Positions 5,873-7,264 of a DNA stretch of 7,264 nucleotides are shown in pieces (positions within the stretch are counted from its first letter, which is position 1; each line of letters starts with the position of its first letter). This DNA comes from JAQUKH01 sp043809805 (lineage in GTDB: Bacteria; JACRDZ01; JAQUKH01), in NCBI GenBank assembly GCA_043809805.1, contig JBDROR010000225.1, positions 1 to 7,264 on the forward strand. The letters run 5' to 3'. The notes under the pieces were generated by a model. The model was not told the DNA's origin, made no database searches, and worked only from the letters and a program-made list of their open reading frames with translations. Position numbers and translations under genes: made by a program.

Positions 5873-6613
5873 ATGAAAAAAATTATCATCCTGTTGTTAT
5901 TAATAACACACTGTAGAGTTGTTCAAGCCAACGAGATTTCCGGCAGCAGCATTCTTGAGAAAATCGACGCGAATTATACAGCCGAGAACCGCAAAATTAC
6001 GAGTACCATGATCATAAAAGGAAGAAGGGGCACCCGCACTATGCAGGCGCGATCCTGGGTGCAGGGCAGGGATAAGGCTTTTACAGAATACCTTTCACCG
6101 CCGCGGGAAAAAGACACGAAGATGCTCAAACTTGGCGATGAGTTGTGGATATATTCCCCGGCGACGGATCGCACAATCAAGATTGCCGGGCATATGCTCA
6201 GGCGTTCGATGATGGGCTCTGATATATCTTACGAAGATTATATGGAGGATCCGAAGCTGAGCAATATGTACCGCGCGGAACTTACCGGAGAAGAAAACAT
6301 AAGCGGGCGTGATTGCTATGTTCTTGAGCTTTCCGCCAAAAAAGAAGGATTGTCCTACCATTCACGAAAGATGTGGGTTGATAAGAAACGTTACCTTCCT
6401 CTCAGGGAAGATCGTTTTGCTAAAAGCGGTAAACTTTTAAAAACATTCGAGATTAAAGAAGTTTTCGAGGTGCAGGCCCGCTGGTATCCCAAAAGAGCGG
6501 TTTTTAAAGACGTGTTGGCATCAGGTGAAGGCACGGAATCAATCATCGACAGTATTGAATTTAATGTGGATATTCCCGACCACGTTTTCTCTAAGGCTTC
6601 ATTGCGAAAATAA
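5873..6613 (+). CDS. LolA-like outer-membrane lipoprotein-sorting protein (periplasmic carrier)
   Basis: From ATG 5873 the 246-residue product begins with a clean signal peptide (MKKIIILLLLITHCRVVQA, cleavage after A19; no good lipobox around C14). The mature region has the features of the LolA-like family that includes Treponema TP_0789: SSILEKIDANY, repeated strands such as KITSTMIIKG and RTMQARSWVQG, the stretch FTEYLSPPREKDTKMLKLGD (70-89) with ELWIYSPATDRTIKI, and SMMGSDISYEDY (112-123), then late strands KMWVDKKRYLPLRE. Members fold as a half-barrel that shields an acyl chain. Encoded directly after LolD- and LolC/E-like genes, it is the expected periplasmic acceptor. An ATG at 5780 with a strong RBS is in frame and would extend it by 31 repeat-encoded residues, placing the signal peptide internally; 5873 is preferred for that reason. 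Confidence 0.88.
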   Translation: MKKIIILLLLITHCRVVQANEISGSSILEKIDANYTAENRKITSTMIIKGRRGTRTMQARSWVQGRDKAFTEYLSPPREKDTKMLKLGDELWIYSPATDRTIKIAGHMLRRSMMGSDISYEDYMEDPKLSNMYRAELTGEENISGRDCYVLELSAKKEGLSYHSRKMWVDKKRYLPLREDRFAKSGKLLKTFEIKEVFEVQARWYPKRAVFKDVLASGEGTESIIDSIEFNVDIPDHVFSKASLRK

Positions 6614-6630
6614 GACGTAGTGTAGCTGTC

Positions 6631-6650
6631 ATTCCCGCGAAAGCGGGAAT
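6631..6650. repeat. dRS3-like inverted repeat downstream of the LolA-like gene
   Basis: ATTCCCGCGAAAGCGGGAAT is a perfect 8-bp inverted repeat with a GAAA loop and fits the ATTCCC-N8-GGGAAT core of Neisseria dRS3-type repeats, a motif also common in unrelated genomes. It starts 18 bp past the TAA of the five-gene block. It may help end or stabilise that transcript, but no T-run follows, so it is not a classical intrinsic terminator. Confidence 0.65.
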
Positions 6651-6669
6651 CCAGTAGTGAAAATAACTA

Positions 6670-6698
6670 TTGATAAACCCTGTTATAAAAGATAAGAT
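6670..6698 (+). promoter_or_regulatory. Candidate promoter of the RhuM-family gene
   Basis: TTGATA (6670-6675, 5 of 6 to consensus) and TAAGAT (6693-6698, 4 of 6) are separated by 17 bp. Initiation 6-7 nt after the -10 would fall at 6704-6705, on the ATG itself, suggesting a leaderless mRNA. A TATAAA at 6684-6689 is an alternative -10 but lacks a matching -35. Confidence 0.4.
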
Positions 6699-6704
6699 AT
6701 AACC

Positions 6705-7264
6705 ATGAAAAAACTACCTGATAATCAAATCGCTTTTTATCAAACACCGGACGGCTCTGTGAATATTGAGGTTTTGCTTGCGGAAGCAAATATTTGGTTA
6801 ACGCAGAAAAAAATGGCTGAACTTTTTGATTGCTCAACGGATAATATTTCACTTCACTTAAAAAATATTTATAAAGAAAATGAAGTTGACCGAAAATCAA
6901 CTACCGAGGAATTCTCGGTTGTTCAAAAAGAGGGCGAAAGAGAGGTTTCCCGAAAGGTAATTTTTTATAGTCTTGAGGCTATTATTGCCGTTGGTTATCG
7001 AGTAAGTTCCGAGCGAGGTGCGCAGTTTCGCCAGTGGGCGACGAAAATTTTGAAAAATTATATTCATAAAGGCTACGCCTTGGATGTCAATCGAATGAAA
7101 TATGGCTCTCGTTTCAGCGCCAGATATTTTGATGAACTTTACGAAGAAATTAAAGATATTCGCACCAGCGAGCGGATGATTTATCAAAAAATCACCGATA
7201 TTTACGCTACCGCGATTGATTATTCGCCAAAAGCTTTTGAAAGCAAAGAATTTTTCGCTGCCGT
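6705..7264 (+). CDS. rhuM: RhuM-family protein, N-terminal part (3' truncated)
   Basis: The frame runs from ATG 6705 without a stop to the window end (186 codons plus 2 nt); full-length relatives are roughly 330-350 residues. The virulence RhuM family signature is strong: FYQTPDGSVNIEV (11-23), IWLTQKKMAELFDCSTDNIS (30-49) followed by LHLKNIY (a DNA-binding-like HTH), FYSLEAIIAVGYRVSSERGA (87-106), QFRQWATKILKNYIHKGYALD (107-127, listed in part), then YFDELYEEIKDIRTSE and YQKITDIYATAIDYSP (160-175). An in-frame TAA at 6693-6695 makes ATG 6705 the first available start. There is no clear Shine-Dalgarno sequence. The family is named after a Salmonella pathogenicity-island gene and occurs sporadically on islands and next to restriction or toxin-antitoxin genes; its biochemical function is not established. 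It is probably not part of the preceding block. Confidence 0.92.
   Translation, partial: MKKLPDNQIAFYQTPDGSVNIEVLLAEANIWLTQKKMAELFDCSTDNISLHLKNIYKENEVDRKSTTEEFSVVQKEGEREVSRKVIFYSLEAIIAVGYRVSSERGAQFRQWATKILKNYIHKGYALDVNRMKYGSRFSARYFDELYEEIKDIRTSERMIYQKITDIYATAIDYSPKAFESKEFFAA

Noticed and set aside
6667..7187. Two minus-strand ORFs antisense to the RhuM gene
   Set aside because: The plus strand shows an unmistakable RhuM family protein over the same bases; the antisense products resemble nothing.
1..7264. CRISPR arrays, tRNA or rRNA genes, complete insertion sequences
   Set aside because: No regularly spaced direct repeats, no tRNA/rRNA signatures and no transposase coding sequence were seen; the repeats present are short non-coding palindromes.

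Overview
The window looks like a chromosomal piece of an uncultured, moderately AT-rich Gram-negative (two-membrane) bacterium. The evidence is a signal-peptide-bearing outer-membrane barrel, a LolA-like periplasmic carrier and a SurA/PpiD-type envelope chaperone. Four kinds of interspersed palindromic repeat sit between or inside the ends of genes: the AAATCCCCC/GGGGGATTT type, the GGTAGCCG...CGGCTACC type, the ACCCCGAAGGGGT type, and a dRS3-like ATTCCC-N8-GGGAAT hairpin. From general experience such repeats are common in genomes of Omnitrophota, Desulfobacterota, Nitrospirota and related environmental lineages. That placement is an inference, and the phylum cannot be fixed from this sequence.

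Layout. (1) Positions 2-382 (+) hold the C-terminal part of a PhnD-family substrate-binding protein, cut by the window edge. (2) Positions 386-1084 (-) are convergent with it, with a 3 bp gap, and encode a membrane-anchored SurA/PpiD-like protein that has no peptidyl-prolyl isomerase domain; a near-consensus sigma-70 promoter lies just upstream. (3) Positions 1085-1416 are a divergent intergenic region that carries that promoter and a patchwork of repeat fragments. (4) Positions 1417-6613 (+) carry five co-directional genes: an outer-membrane barrel; a LolD/MacB-type ATPase; two FtsX/LolC-E-type permeases, with a 4-nt ATGA overlap between them; and a LolA-like outer-membrane lipoprotein-sorting protein. 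(5) Positions 6705-7264 (+) are the N-terminal part of a RhuM-family protein, cut by the window edge, with its own promoter-like sequence and no evident ribosome binding site.

The five-gene block reads as one envelope-export module. The ATPase and two permeases would extract a lipid or lipoprotein from the inner membrane. The LolA-like protein would carry it through the periplasm. The barrel is a candidate outer-membrane partner, because no LolB-like gene is visible. This mechanism is inferred from family knowledge; the substrate is unknown.

The most unusual local feature is how the CCCCC/GGGGG repeat is embedded in gene ends. One copy supplies the last codons and stop of the ATPase. Another lies between two possible starts of the LolA-like gene and supplies the Shine-Dalgarno sequence of the downstream start inside a potential hairpin.
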